From NCBI GenBank assembly GCA_965267425.1, contig OZ253959.1, forward strand, positions 1,488,001-1,552,000: a stretch of 64,000 nt of DNA. Reading direction: 5' to 3'. The stretch's first letter is position 1. Each line of letters opens with the position of its first letter. A program made the translations under genes and the position numbers. Shown piece after piece: positions 20,048 through 28,790 of this stretch. A model generated the notes under the pieces. That model was not told the DNA's origin. It worked only from the letters and a program-made list of their open reading frames with translations, and did not search any database. The stretch comes from G965267425 sp965267425 (GTDB lineage: Bacteria; Bacteroidota; Bacteroidia; Flavobacteriales_E; Vicingaceae).

Positions 20048-21046
20048 TTAGAATTTTGGACAAGGTACGATAAATGCCTTTCGCTTTTTCTTTTTCTTGC
20101 GCTTATTTGTAGGCCATTCGTACACCATAGCGATTTCATGAGAACCGTTGCTTTCTCGCAACGAAAGTTTGCTAGTAGTGAAATCATAACTATATCCAAC
20201 TTGAAAAGCGTTGAACTTTAACCCCAACATAACCACCATGGCATCAGAATTTCCAAAACCTTTTTGAAATCTTTTTAACGGCAAACCACGATACCACACA
20301 CCAATGAGCAACTTGTTTTGAGTAGTGTATGCACCAATATCCAATTGGTCAAATTTTGCGCTGAATTTATAATTAACGGTAGGGGTGAAACTTCTTCTGA
20401 CCACTCCTTTGTTCGATTCTTCGATGACAAATTTGTATCCTCCGTGAAGCGACCATTGCGTCGGAACTTTGCTGCTTTGGTCGTCTACCAATGATTCATT
20501 GGGCCTATTGAGATGATAAGCACTTAATCCGCCCCAATATGCCAGACCATAAACAACTACTCCCGCATTGATGTCGCCAAAACTTTTTGAAGAAGCTATG
20601 GACTCATTGGTAGCCCCTCCACCAGAAACAATTTGATCGCTAAATAAATAATCCGCCACATTTGCTGATCGTATACCAATGCCAAAACTCATTCCAGCAT
20701 TGGCCCACATGTTTTCTCGAACTTGAAATTTATGAGAAACCAATCCACTGAAACTCGTGTATTTTAATCCTCCAGAACCGGCTTCGTCTCTAGTTGCCAT
20801 GAAACCTAAACCTGTATTCAATGCAGACCAGTTGTAATCATATGCAATGGAATAGGAGGTAAATGCTCCCGGAATTCCGGGCCATTGCTTTCTGTAATTC
20901 CCGGCCAGTCGATTTATTTCAGTATTTCCCGTTAAAGCTGGATTTAAATAAACAGCTGTAGCGTAAAACTGTGAAAATTGCGGACTTTGTCCACTCATTT
21001 GCAAAGCAACAGTTAGTGATATGAGAAAAAAGACAACCTTTTTCAT
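20048..21046 (-). CDS. PorP/SprF-family type IX secretion outer-membrane protein
   Basis: Outer-membrane beta-barrel of 332 residues from the start chosen here, MKKVVFFLISL at 21046, which gives a clean signal peptide ending SGQS. An 8-residue longer frame exists but would begin inside the preceding gene. The family start QFSQFYATAVYLNPALTGN is clear, as is the run of amphipathic strands ending with a basic stretch (NKRKKKKKRKAF). In Flavobacterium johnsoniae SprF is needed for surface delivery of the adhesin SprB, and each type B (CHU_C) cargo tends to have a partner SprF. Here the gene lies in one operon with a SprB-like adhesin, so it is probably its dedicated partner. The ATG is 1 base after the stop of the PD40 gene. 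Confidence 0.9.
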   Translation of the reverse strand: MKKVVFFLISLTVALQMSGQSPQFSQFYATAVYLNPALTGNTEINRLAGNYRKQWPGIPGAFTSYSIAYDYNWSALNTGLGFMATRDEAGSGGLKYTSFSGLVSHKFQVRENMWANAGMSFGIGIRSANVADYLFSDQIVSGGGATNESIASSKSFGDINAGVVVYGLAYWGGLSAYHLNRPNESLVDDQSSKVPTQWSLHGGYKFVIEESNKGVVRRSFTPTVNYKFSAKFDQLDIGAYTTQNKLLIGVWYRGLPLKRFQKGFGNSDAMVVMLGLKFNAFQVGYSYDFTTSKLSLRESNGSHEIAMVYEWPTNKRKKKKKRKAFIVPCPKF

Positions 21047-21047
21047 A

Positions 21048-22610
21048 TCACGGGGTTTGATTTTGGTCAATTTTCAAACTAAAATTTCGTTCAAGTTCTT
21101 TAATATGTGTGCCTCCTTTGTAATGAATGTCGTGCTCTTGTGTAGCATATCCATCAGATTCAACATTTAATAAAAAGTCTAAATCAGATGGTAATACAAT
21201 AATGTATTTTCCTGTTTGTGCGTTTGTGTTATAAATGCCTATGGTTTCACCTTCTTCATCAGTTAATGTCAATGATGCTGATAGCGGTTTATTTGATTCA
21301 TCAGTCACAATTCCACGAAATACACGCAACTGTTCAAAATCATTTTCAAAAGAGACAACATAGATATCCTGACCACCCATACCATCTTCTCTGTGAGATG
21401 AATAATATCCACGTTTATTATCACCTGAAAGCACAAAAAAGATGTCATTACCAGTGGTGTTGATTGGATAGCCCAAATTTTTTGGAATGGACCAAAAATT
21501 GTTTTCCAACTCAGATTTGAAAATATCGTAACCACCCATGGTTTCATGTCCTTTGGAGCTGAAATACAACGTTTTACCATCTGGATGGAAAAATGGTGCA
21601 TCTTCGTCATAAGGGGTGTTGATCTCACTACCCAGATTCATAGGCAAGCTCCATTTATTGTTTCCAAGTTTAACAATCCGATAAATGTCTTTACCGCCGT
21701 AACCACCGGGTCTATTACTTGAAAAATACATGACACGACCATCTGCTGACAAGCTTGCACTGGCTTCTTGCCATTCGGAATTAATGCTTTCCCCATAGGA
21801 TCTTGGTGTGCTCCATCGATTGTCTTCAAAATTTGAATAGTGCAAGTCCCCTCCTGTGATTTTTTTATTCGTACGATACACAATTATGGTGTTTCCATCG
21901 GCAGACAACCCAACTGCTGCATCGTGGGTTCCGGTATTGATATTTTCGCTGATTTTTTCAGCTGGTAACCAATCTCCTTGATTGTTTAATGATGAATAGA
22001 TATCCTCAAAATATTTTCCATATGGATCTGTTCTTTCACCCGTACTTCCAGCCCTTCTTGACGTAAAAACCATCATGCTTTCATCAGCGGTTATCAACGG
22101 AGCATACTCATCATATTCAGTATTTAAGTTCGGACCGATGTTATAAATTTTCACATCTACAGGATCTGCAATCATTTCCTTAGCACGATTTGAAATGGCT
22201 ATATTTCTTTTAACTTCATCATCACCATGTTCGCGATCTTCCGCTTGCATGTAGATTCGTAACGAGATCAAAGCGCTGTCAAATTGCTCATTTAGGTGAT
22301 AACATTGACCCAAATAAAACCACGATTCCGGTGTTTCCTCAATCCCTTTTAAAAAGTAGGATTTGGCTACATCTTTGGTAGCATCCAGATTATAATGGCA
22401 AATGCCAATTTTGTGATGCAGTTCATATGATGATGGTGCTTTATCCAGGTATTTTATGAAAACTTTTCTAGCACGAACATAGTCATAGATTTCAAAGTCA
22501 ATGACTGCTTCATCCAGACGAACTTTCTCCTTACTATTCAATTTTTGCCCTGACACGTGTTGCAGAGAGAAAAATAAGAGTGTCAGGCAAACAATTGATA
22601 CTGCTTTCAT
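21048..22610 (-). CDS. TPR/PD40-propeller/CPD-domain protein (PorE-like without OmpA domain)
   Basis: Exported protein of 520 residues: signal peptide (1-21), TPR-like helices (about 25-130), then a WD40-like PD40 propeller with repeats such as VMYFSSNRPGGYGGKDIY, LYFSSKGHETMGGYDIF and RGYYSSHREDGMGGQDIY. A CPD-like domain (about 425-505) ends the protein. Relatives such as Porphyromonas PorE continue into an OmpA-type peptidoglycan-binding domain; here the frame stops right after the CPD domain, one base before porP/sprF. No OmpA remnant remains in the downstream DNA. It is likely a periplasmic component that helps deliver the upstream adhesin with PorP/SprF. Architecture is well supported; the exact role is inferred from the operon. 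Confidence 0.87.
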   Translation of the reverse strand: MKAVSIVCLTLLFFSLQHVSGQKLNSKEKVRLDEAVIDFEIYDYVRARKVFIKYLDKAPSSYELHHKIGICHYNLDATKDVAKSYFLKGIEETPESWFYLGQCYHLNEQFDSALISLRIYMQAEDREHGDDEVKRNIAISNRAKEMIADPVDVKIYNIGPNLNTEYDEYAPLITADESMMVFTSRRAGSTGERTDPYGKYFEDIYSSLNNQGDWLPAEKISENINTGTHDAAVGLSADGNTIIVYRTNKKITGGDLHYSNFEDNRWSTPRSYGESINSEWQEASASLSADGRVMYFSSNRPGGYGGKDIYRIVKLGNNKWSLPMNLGSEINTPYDEDAPFFHPDGKTLYFSSKGHETMGGYDIFKSELENNFWSIPKNLGYPINTTGNDIFFVLSGDNKRGYYSSHREDGMGGQDIYVVSFENDFEQLRVFRGIVTDESNKPLSASLTLTDEEGETIGIYNTNAQTGKYIIVLPSDLDFLLNVESDGYATQEHDIHYKGGTHIKELERNFSLKIDQNQTP

Positions 22611-22613
22611 ATA

Positions 22614-25600
22614 TTATCTAAATAATGTGAGATCACCAACTTGTTCAAATTCTTGTCCGTTTTCCCACTTCACTTTTATTTTATACACATACACTTCTTG
22701 TGCACTTAATCGGCCCCTATAATATCCATCCCAACCAATGGCATGATCCGTCGATTCAAAAATTACTTCACCCCAGCGATTGAAAATGAGCATTTGATAA
22801 TCCGAAACTCCTTCCGTATGAGGGAAAAATACATCATTGGTCAATCCTAATGGGTCATACTTTCCGCCACTTGATCCTCCTGGATTTGGTGTAAATGCCG
22901 AAGGTATGGTTATCGTATAATATGGATTTATTCGAATATCGGAAATGGTAGTATCGGCACATCCCTGATTCGTTGTGGCAATGAGTTGAATGATATATGA
23001 ACCTGTATCAGGATAAGTATGAGAAGGCGATACTTGCATAGAAGTGTCTCCATCACCAAAATCCCATTCGTACAAATTAGCGCCATTAGATCCGTTGGTG
23101 AACATGAAAGTGAAATTTCTTGAATCCGAAGTCAACTTATCCGGTGTAAAATCGGCAGTTGGTTTTGGGTAAACTTCAACCTGGCTGATGATTCCATTTT
23201 CCGCCGAAGAGACGGAACATCCATCCGAAGTTTGAATGATAACTCCAACGTTAAATGTACCACTGGATGTATAAGTATAAGTAGGGCTGGTGGCTGGGCT
23301 TCCATTTCCATCACCATAAGTCCACAGATATGTCAATCCAGTCATTGAATTCACTGTATCTTCAAAAGTTACCGTTAATGGTAAACATCCCGAAGCATAT
23401 TGCGCAGGCAAACCAACATCTGGAACCGGTAGTATGCTAACCGTGGTCGAATCTGAAATGGCATTGCCGCAAATATCCGATACAGTAATTTCATAAGTTG
23501 TAGTTGAATCAGGAGTTACTGTAAATGGTCCCAACCCATTGAAATTGACATTCCAGGTATAGGTATAACCTCCATACGGTCCGTTGTGCAATGCACTAAT
23601 GGTGGCTGAATCTCCTAAGCAAATTGACTGATCAGCTGTAATGCCCAATGTGTCATTTACAAAATCACGAATAAAGATGTTGATAATACCAGGTAGGCTA
23701 TTACAGCCTTTGCTGTCCATGGCAACCAATATATAGGATGTATTAGTAGTAGGAGACACATTATGCGTATTTGAATTACCAAGACCGTGAGACCAATTGT
23801 AAACAATGGTGCCCGTACCACCTGTAGCATTTGCCGTCAATATGGCTGTTTCTCCTTCACAAATGGTATCACCAACTCCAACAGTTAACTCCAGCAATGG
23901 TGGTTCACTAATGATAACTGAATCATCGACCGAGCATCCCAATGAATCTGTTACTGTTAAGTGGTGTGTGTCAGCAGCAAGATTCATTGCTGTATCAGTA
24001 AATTGAAAGGATCCACCACCTTCAGTCCATAAATAAGAATATGGAGGAGTTCCACCTTGTGGTTGAGCTGCACCTACACCGTCGTCACCTCCGTTGCATG
24101 AAACGTCATATCCAATAATGGAAGAAGTAAGTACGGTTGGTTCAGTAATTGATACGGTGGTATCCCCAGTACAACCGTTGGTGTCCGTTATCGTAACCAT
24201 GTAAGTTCCTGCTGGAAGATTGGATGCCGTTTGTTCCGTTTGAGCCGGAGTAGTATTCCATAGATATTGAAATCCAGGAGTGCCGCCAACCACTACTGCG
24301 GTGACTGTTCCATTGGAATCACCATTGCAACTTACATTGCCAACATTTGACAACACAAACGAAATTTGCCCAGGACTGGCAATGGATATAAAATCAGTTC
24401 CTGTACATCCATTAGTATCTGTAATGGTCACTGTATAAATTCCCTCACCAAGGTTAAACGCGGTATCCCCAGTTTGAAATGCCGCACTTGAGTCCCAGGC
24501 ATAGGTGTAAGGAGGAGTACCGCCAAAGGCGATAACGGTTGCCGAACCATCATTGTTTCCAAAACATGAAATCCCACTGCCGTTGAAGTCAGAACTTACA
24601 AAAATACTATCCGTTATGGCATCAGGTTGATCGACCGTAACATTGACCATAGTATCACAACTATTGGAATCAGTGATGGTTACAGAATAAGTGCCCGCGG
24701 TTAGTCCAAATGCAGTGTCTGTTACTTGGTTAAATGCACTTGCATCCCATTGTATGCCATAAGGAGTTGTACCTCCAGATGGTTGAACAACCGCCTGTCC
24801 ATCATTGGATCCAAAACAACTTGTCAAAATAGAAGAGGTTGGGGCAACCAAAGGCTCGTCTGGTTGATTGATGTCAACACTGTCTGTAGCAACACATCCA
24901 AGTGAGTCAGTAACATCTACAAAATAACGCCCATCCGATAAATTCATAGCAGTATCAGTCGTTTGTGATCCTGTTGCTGTATCCCATAACACTGTGTATG
25001 GTGCTGTTCCGCCGGCAGGCAGCACTACGGCATATGCATCATTTCCACCAAAGCAATTAACGGATGTGGTATTAAAGGTCATGGTCAAATCAAAAGCAGG
25101 TTGTGCAACCGTCACAATGGTATCTTTCACACAATTAAATGAATCTGTCACCGTAACTTGATAGTTTCCTGTGGAAAGATTAAATGCTGTGTCAGTAATT
25201 TGAGAAGCTGCTGCAGTATCCCACATATAAGTATAGCCTGGAGTTCCACCAACAGCCGATATAGCTGCATATCCATCATTGCCCGCAAAACAATTGACAT
25301 CCTTGATAACTGCATTTAATGTCACAGGTGAAGAAGGTTCCAGAATATTTATTCCTGGAGAAACTACACAATTGAAAGAATCACTAACCGTAACTGTATA
25401 ACTGCCTGCAATCAAACCAAAAGCAGTATCTGTTGTTTGATTGTTAGCGTTGGCATCCCAAAGATAATTATAAGGTGGGGTGCCGCCTGAAGGTACAACC
25501 GTAGCAAAGCCATTGCTGTCACCAAAACAAGTCACATGAGAGGCAGCGGTAACCAATGTGATCAGTGCTGCTGGTTCTGTAATAACAAAATTGGTATCCA

Positions 25601-28136
25601 ATGAACAACCCAACGAGTCAGTCACATTTACATTGACTGTACTTGCGCGCAAATTAAATGCGGTATCCGTTGTTTGATTTCCTGCTGCAGAATCCCAGGT
25701 TATCACATAAGGTGTGCTTCCGCCTGAGAGACTCACATAGGCCTGACCGTCCGATCCATTATTACATGTTACATCACTTTTATTCCCTGTCATGATAAGT
25801 GGAACGGCAGATTCAACAATACTGGCAATGGTATCATCCATACATCCAAGTGAGTCGGTTACGGTAATGGTATAATTTCCAGCACCAAGATTTATAGCCG
25901 TATCCGTAGTTTGACTTCCAGCACTTGCATCCCAACTATAAGAATAGGGAAGGGTACCGCCTGAAACAGTTACAAAGGCAACTCCGTCTGTGTCGCCATT
26001 ACATTGAACAGATGTCAAAGAGGGGATGAGTTGTATTCCGCTATCAGGTTGCAGTATGGTCACATTTGGAATGGCCGTACAATTGTTTGAATCTGTTACA
26101 ATGATGGTATAAATACCGGCTGGAAGATTCGATGCAGTGGCAGTTGTTTGATTTCCTGTGCCAGCATCCCAATTGAAATTGTAAGGTGGTGTACCACCTG
26201 TTGGTACAACTGTTGCGCTACCCGAACTATCTCCATAACAATCTACATCCGTTGTACTTAAAGACAACAAGATAGAAGAACCAGGTTCGGTTATGGTAAC
26301 GCTTGCCGTGTCCATGCATCCGTTGGTATCTGTCAATGTTACTACATAAGTTCCGGCAAGAAGGTTGAACGCCGTATCGGTGGTCTGAGAAAGAGCTGCG
26401 CTGTCCCAACTAAATGCATATGGTGCGGTTCCACCAGTTCCTGTTGCAAAAGCTTTACCATCATTCAAACCGAAACAACTGACATTGTTTCCCAAACCTG
26501 CAGTGGCATCAAGAATTAATGGTTCTGTAACGGTAACATTTGTATCAATGGAGCAATTATTTGAGTCGGTGACGGTCACCGTATAGGTTCCGGCAGCTAA
26601 GCCAAAGGCAGTGTCAGTAGTCTGACTACCTGCGGCAACTTCCCACAAATAAGAAATAGGTGCTGTTCCGTTTTGAACACTATCTACAATCCCCAGTCCA
26701 TCTGAATCTCCATTACAACTGGTTGGCACATTCGAAGTGAATGCCACCATTCCATCAGGATCATCAATGGTTATGTCAATGGAGGTACTACATCCAGTAC
26801 TATCTGTTCCTACCACTGTATATGTTCCTGCGCATAGATTGTTGGCTACAGAACTTGTCTGCGTTAATGGGTCATTCCATAAATAGGTAATAGGAGAAAT
26901 TCCATTCAGGACTTCAGCGCCTGCTCGTCCGTCACAATCACCAATACATGTTGGATCGATAATTGAATCTACGATGGCAGTGATTCCAACAACGGTAATG
27001 CAATAAGAAAATGTTTGCGCGGCGTTAAACGGACAGTTGTCGTCAGACACTTCAACGGTGAAACAATGTGGTTGATTTCTCACATCTGCAAGTGTTGGGG
27101 TCCAACTAAATACGCCGGTTGGTGGATTTCCGGAAGTATTAAAGGTAGCTCCGGTAATGGCCCCATTCCATGTCATAGTGATGGTTTGTCCGGTATCAGG
27201 ATCATTGGCAAAAATGGAAAACGTCAAATTCGTATTCGCACAAACTTTGGTTGTATAATTATTGGTGCCATTGATTCCACTAACGGAAGGTGTAGTGTTG
27301 CCATTAGGACATCCAATAATTCTCATCTGAATATCCCGCATGATGCTTCCAATTTTAACACCATTTCTATATTCTTCCACTAAAATGGCCATAACACCAA
27401 TTTCTGTAGAATCTGTGGGAAACATACAGATATCTCCTGTAGAAGAATCAATAGAAAGTGCTGGATTCGAGGTGATTGGGCTGGATTTGGTAAACCCTGT
27501 ATTAAATGTGACTGTATCACCAACTCCTGTATTTGTTCTTGGCGTAACCAATGAATATACCAGTGAATCTCCATCTGGATCAACAGCTCCATTGTTAAAA
27601 CAATACGATTGATCAGAGCAAACAAATGGGACTGGATTATTGGAAAAAATGGGGGAATTATTAATTATGGTATTGTCAATGGTCGTTTCAACATATATGG
27701 ATTGACTCCCCGGATTATTGATGGTTGTAATACCGTTATTTCTACAGCAAATTCGATTTGAAATAAACCAATCATCACATTGGGCCGGTAAGACAATTAT
27801 TTTTTGATACACATATTCTTCTGAACCGGGAAAGGTTCCTCCAGAACATTGGGTAGTGAGAGATGCACAAACGGGAGTTGTTTCCTGAGCCGTCCCAACT
27901 CTTGGTAATGACTCATTGAAATTGTAACCGCAAGTAGCGGACCGAACATTGATATTATAAGAATTCGCAGCATTAACGCCCGCGCAATCACGATAAAAGG
28001 CTAACGTAACTAAAAATGAATCGGCACCCACCCGTTCATATGTCAAGTCTAAACCCATAGCATGGGTGCCATAAACTTGTTGATGTATTCCGAAAATCAG
28101 GGCAATAGAGATCACCACTGAATATGCATAATTCAT
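22614..28136 (-). CDS. Giant SprB-like repeat adhesin with CHU_C (type B) T9SS sorting domain
   Basis: Surface protein of about 1840 residues from MNYAYSVVISIALIFG at 28136, which gives a proper signal peptide; the frame is open 40 codons further but without secretory character. After an N-terminal globular region (25-380, several Cys) come 13 SprB repeats (about 385-1420), two Ig-like segments, and two PKD domains (LTYLWTYGDGNG; NLYEWDFGDGDTSM). The last 95 residues are the gliding-motility-associated domain (IPSAFTPNPGG, MLIFNRWGEVIFES, GWDGYYRG). SprB-type proteins are exported by the type IX system and move on the cell surface as gliding adhesins. It heads an operon with PD40, PorP/SprF and CPD genes (gaps 1-3 bases). 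No clear promoter was found in the 650 bases upstream. Confidence 0.92.
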   Translation of the reverse strand: MNYAYSVVISIALIFGIHQQVYGTHAMGLDLTYERVGADSFLVTLAFYRDCAGVNAANSYNINVRSATCGYNFNESLPRVGTAQETTPVCASLTTQCSGGTFPGSEEYVYQKIIVLPAQCDDWFISNRICCRNNGITTINNPGSQSIYVETTIDNTIINNSPIFSNNPVPFVCSDQSYCFNNGAVDPDGDSLVYSLVTPRTNTGVGDTVTFNTGFTKSSPITSNPALSIDSSTGDICMFPTDSTEIGVMAILVEEYRNGVKIGSIMRDIQMRIIGCPNGNTTPSVSGINGTNNYTTKVCANTNLTFSIFANDPDTGQTITMTWNGAITGATFNTSGNPPTGVFSWTPTLADVRNQPHCFTVEVSDDNCPFNAAQTFSYCITVVGITAIVDSIIDPTCIGDCDGRAGAEVLNGISPITYLWNDPLTQTSSVANNLCAGTYTVVGTDSTGCSTSIDITIDDPDGMVAFTSNVPTSCNGDSDGLGIVDSVQNGTAPISYLWEVAAGSQTTDTAFGLAAGTYTVTVTDSNNCSIDTNVTVTEPLILDATAGLGNNVSCFGLNDGKAFATGTGGTAPYAFSWDSAALSQTTDTAFNLLAGTYVVTLTDTNGCMDTASVTITEPGSSILLSLSTTDVDCYGDSSGSATVVPTGGTPPYNFNWDAGTGNQTTATASNLPAGIYTIIVTDSNNCTAIPNVTILQPDSGIQLIPSLTSVQCNGDTDGVAFVTVSGGTLPYSYSWDASAGSQTTDTAINLGAGNYTITVTDSLGCMDDTIASIVESAVPLIMTGNKSDVTCNNGSDGQAYVSLSGGSTPYVITWDSAAGNQTTDTAFNLRASTVNVNVTDSLGCSLDTNFVITEPAALITLVTAASHVTCFGDSNGFATVVPSGGTPPYNYLWDANANNQTTDTAFGLIAGSYTVTVSDSFNCVVSPGINILEPSSPVTLNAVIKDVNCFAGNDGYAAISAVGGTPGYTYMWDTAAASQITDTAFNLSTGNYQVTVTDSFNCVKDTIVTVAQPAFDLTMTFNTTSVNCFGGNDAYAVVLPAGGTAPYTVLWDTATGSQTTDTAMNLSDGRYFVDVTDSLGCVATDSVDINQPDEPLVAPTSSILTSCFGSNDGQAVVQPSGGTTPYGIQWDASAFNQVTDTAFGLTAGTYSVTITDSNSCDTMVNVTVDQPDAITDSIFVSSDFNGSGISCFGNNDGSATVIAFGGTPPYTYAWDSSAAFQTGDTAFNLGEGIYTVTITDTNGCTGTDFISIASPGQISFVLSNVGNVSCNGDSNGTVTAVVVGGTPGFQYLWNTTPAQTEQTASNLPAGTYMVTITDTNGCTGDTTVSITEPTVLTSSIIGYDVSCNGGDDGVGAAQPQGGTPPYSYLWTEGGGSFQFTDTAMNLAADTHHLTVTDSLGCSVDDSVIISEPPLLELTVGVGDTICEGETAILTANATGGTGTIVYNWSHGLGNSNTHNVSPTTNTSYILVAMDSKGCNSLPGIINIFIRDFVNDTLGITADQSICLGDSATISALHNGPYGGYTYTWNVNFNGLGPFTVTPDSTTTYEITVSDICGNAISDSTTVSILPVPDVGLPAQYASGCLPLTVTFEDTVNSMTGLTYLWTYGDGNGSPATSPTYTYTSSGTFNVGVIIQTSDGCSVSSAENGIISQVEVYPKPTADFTPDKLTSDSRNFTFMFTNGSNGANLYEWDFGDGDTSMQVSPSHTYPDTGSYIIQLIATTNQGCADTTISDIRINPYYTITIPSAFTPNPGGSSGGKYDPLGLTNDVFFPHTEGVSDYQMLIFNRWGEVIFESTDHAIGWDGYYRGRLSAQEVYVYKIKVKWENGQEFEQVGDLTLFR
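23875..26985 (-). repeat. 13 tandem SprB repeats (about 79 codons each)
   Basis: Each unit reads roughly C-x-G-D-x-D-G-x-A ... GGTxPYxYxWD ... QTTDTAxNLxAGTYxVTVTDSxGC ... EP. Units are almost constant in length (77-84 residues). They are similar in protein sequence but diverged at DNA level, so they look old rather than freshly duplicated. Each unit carries two Cys, at the start and about two thirds through. Confidence 0.88.
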
Positions 28137-28368
28137 TGCGCTCATAGGACCGGTAAATTTAAAACGAAAAAAAAATCTTTCAATGAGAACGGAGGTATAT
28201 TTTTCCGCGTTTCTCAGGGTTAGGATCAAAGTCCTTAAAATAAATACGCAGGTCAAACAAAAAAGTTACGCACGTCAAGCAATAATTCGATGAATATCAA
28301 TGTTGCAAATACGAATTAGCTTTGGCTAAGGATGAAAAGTTTTATCCATTTGAATTCATAAAACAACA

Positions 28369-28395
28369 CTCCCCCGAATGATTAATTCGAGGGAG
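28369..28395. other. Strong hairpin in non-coding region
   Basis: CTCCCCCGAAT (28369-28379), loop GATTA, ATTCGAGGGAG (28385-28395): 11 positions with one C-A mismatch. On the minus strand it is followed by TGTTGTTTTATG, a weak T-rich tract, so it may be a second minus-strand terminator. Confidence 0.5.
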
Positions 28396-28525
28396 CCAAC
28401 TCAGAACCATTGTTTTAGAATCTCAATTAACTGTGTAACTCTCAATAAGAGCTTTACCAAATCTTTGAGTTTCTTTCCAATGAACTTCGTTTTTGTACTA
28501 ATTACTGACATGATGATCTCAAAAC

Positions 28526-28548
28526 ATCCTAGCTGCATTGCATAGGAT
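28526..28548. other. Hairpin in non-coding region
   Basis: ATCCTA (28526-28531) pairs with TAGGAT (28543-28548), and the inner TGC/GCA can extend it. There is no T-tract on either side. It lies 10 bases from the next hairpin. Confidence 0.45.
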
Positions 28549-28557
28549 TTCTTGCAT

Positions 28558-28587
28558 AAAAAAAGCCCGGGTAATCACTCCCAGGCT
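28558..28587 (-). terminator. Rho-independent terminator with no known gene upstream
   Basis: AGCCCGGG (28564-28571), loop TAATCACT, CCCAGGCT (28580-28587), with one C-A mismatch. Read on the minus strand it is followed by seven T (28564-28558). No minus-strand protein gene lies between it and the M28 peptidase gene on the opposite strand, so it should end an unannotated minus-strand transcript. Confidence 0.65.
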
Positions 28588-28660
28588 TAGTTGGTTCTAG
28601 ATGCATAGTTTATACGCATTACTAGATAATTTTGAGATTCATGTGTTCTTAGTACACTTC
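28558..28660 (-). ncRNA. Candidate small non-coding RNA, minus strand
   Basis: A stretch of about 100 bases ends in the terminator at 28558-28587. It also holds a second hairpin: TCTAG-ATGC (28596-28604) pairing with GCAT-TA-CTAGA (28616-28626). A -7-like TACTTTTG is present on the minus strand at 28667-28660. The best TTTG partner (28697-28694) is 26 bases away, too far for the usual 17-23. The whole 28137-28790 region has no convincing protein gene on either strand. The family is not recognised; this rests on structure and the orphan terminator. Confidence 0.35.
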
Positions 28661-28790
28661 AAAAGTAGTAATATTTCAAGGTTTTTAATTTCTCAAAGCG
28701 CTCTTTTTAGGCCATGATTTCACATTGATTTTATTCCTATAAACATCAATTAAGTCGAAATAATTATCTTTAAGTAGTGAAGAGCTTCCC

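Noticed and set aside
23875..26985. CRISPR-like or satellite repeats
   Set aside because: The periodicity of about 237 bases is in-frame protein repetition (SprB repeats) with no short identical repeats and spacers.
27015..27383. 122-codon plus-strand frame antisense to the giant adhesin
   Set aside because: Shadow of the adhesin N-terminal region; no signal, motif or promoter.
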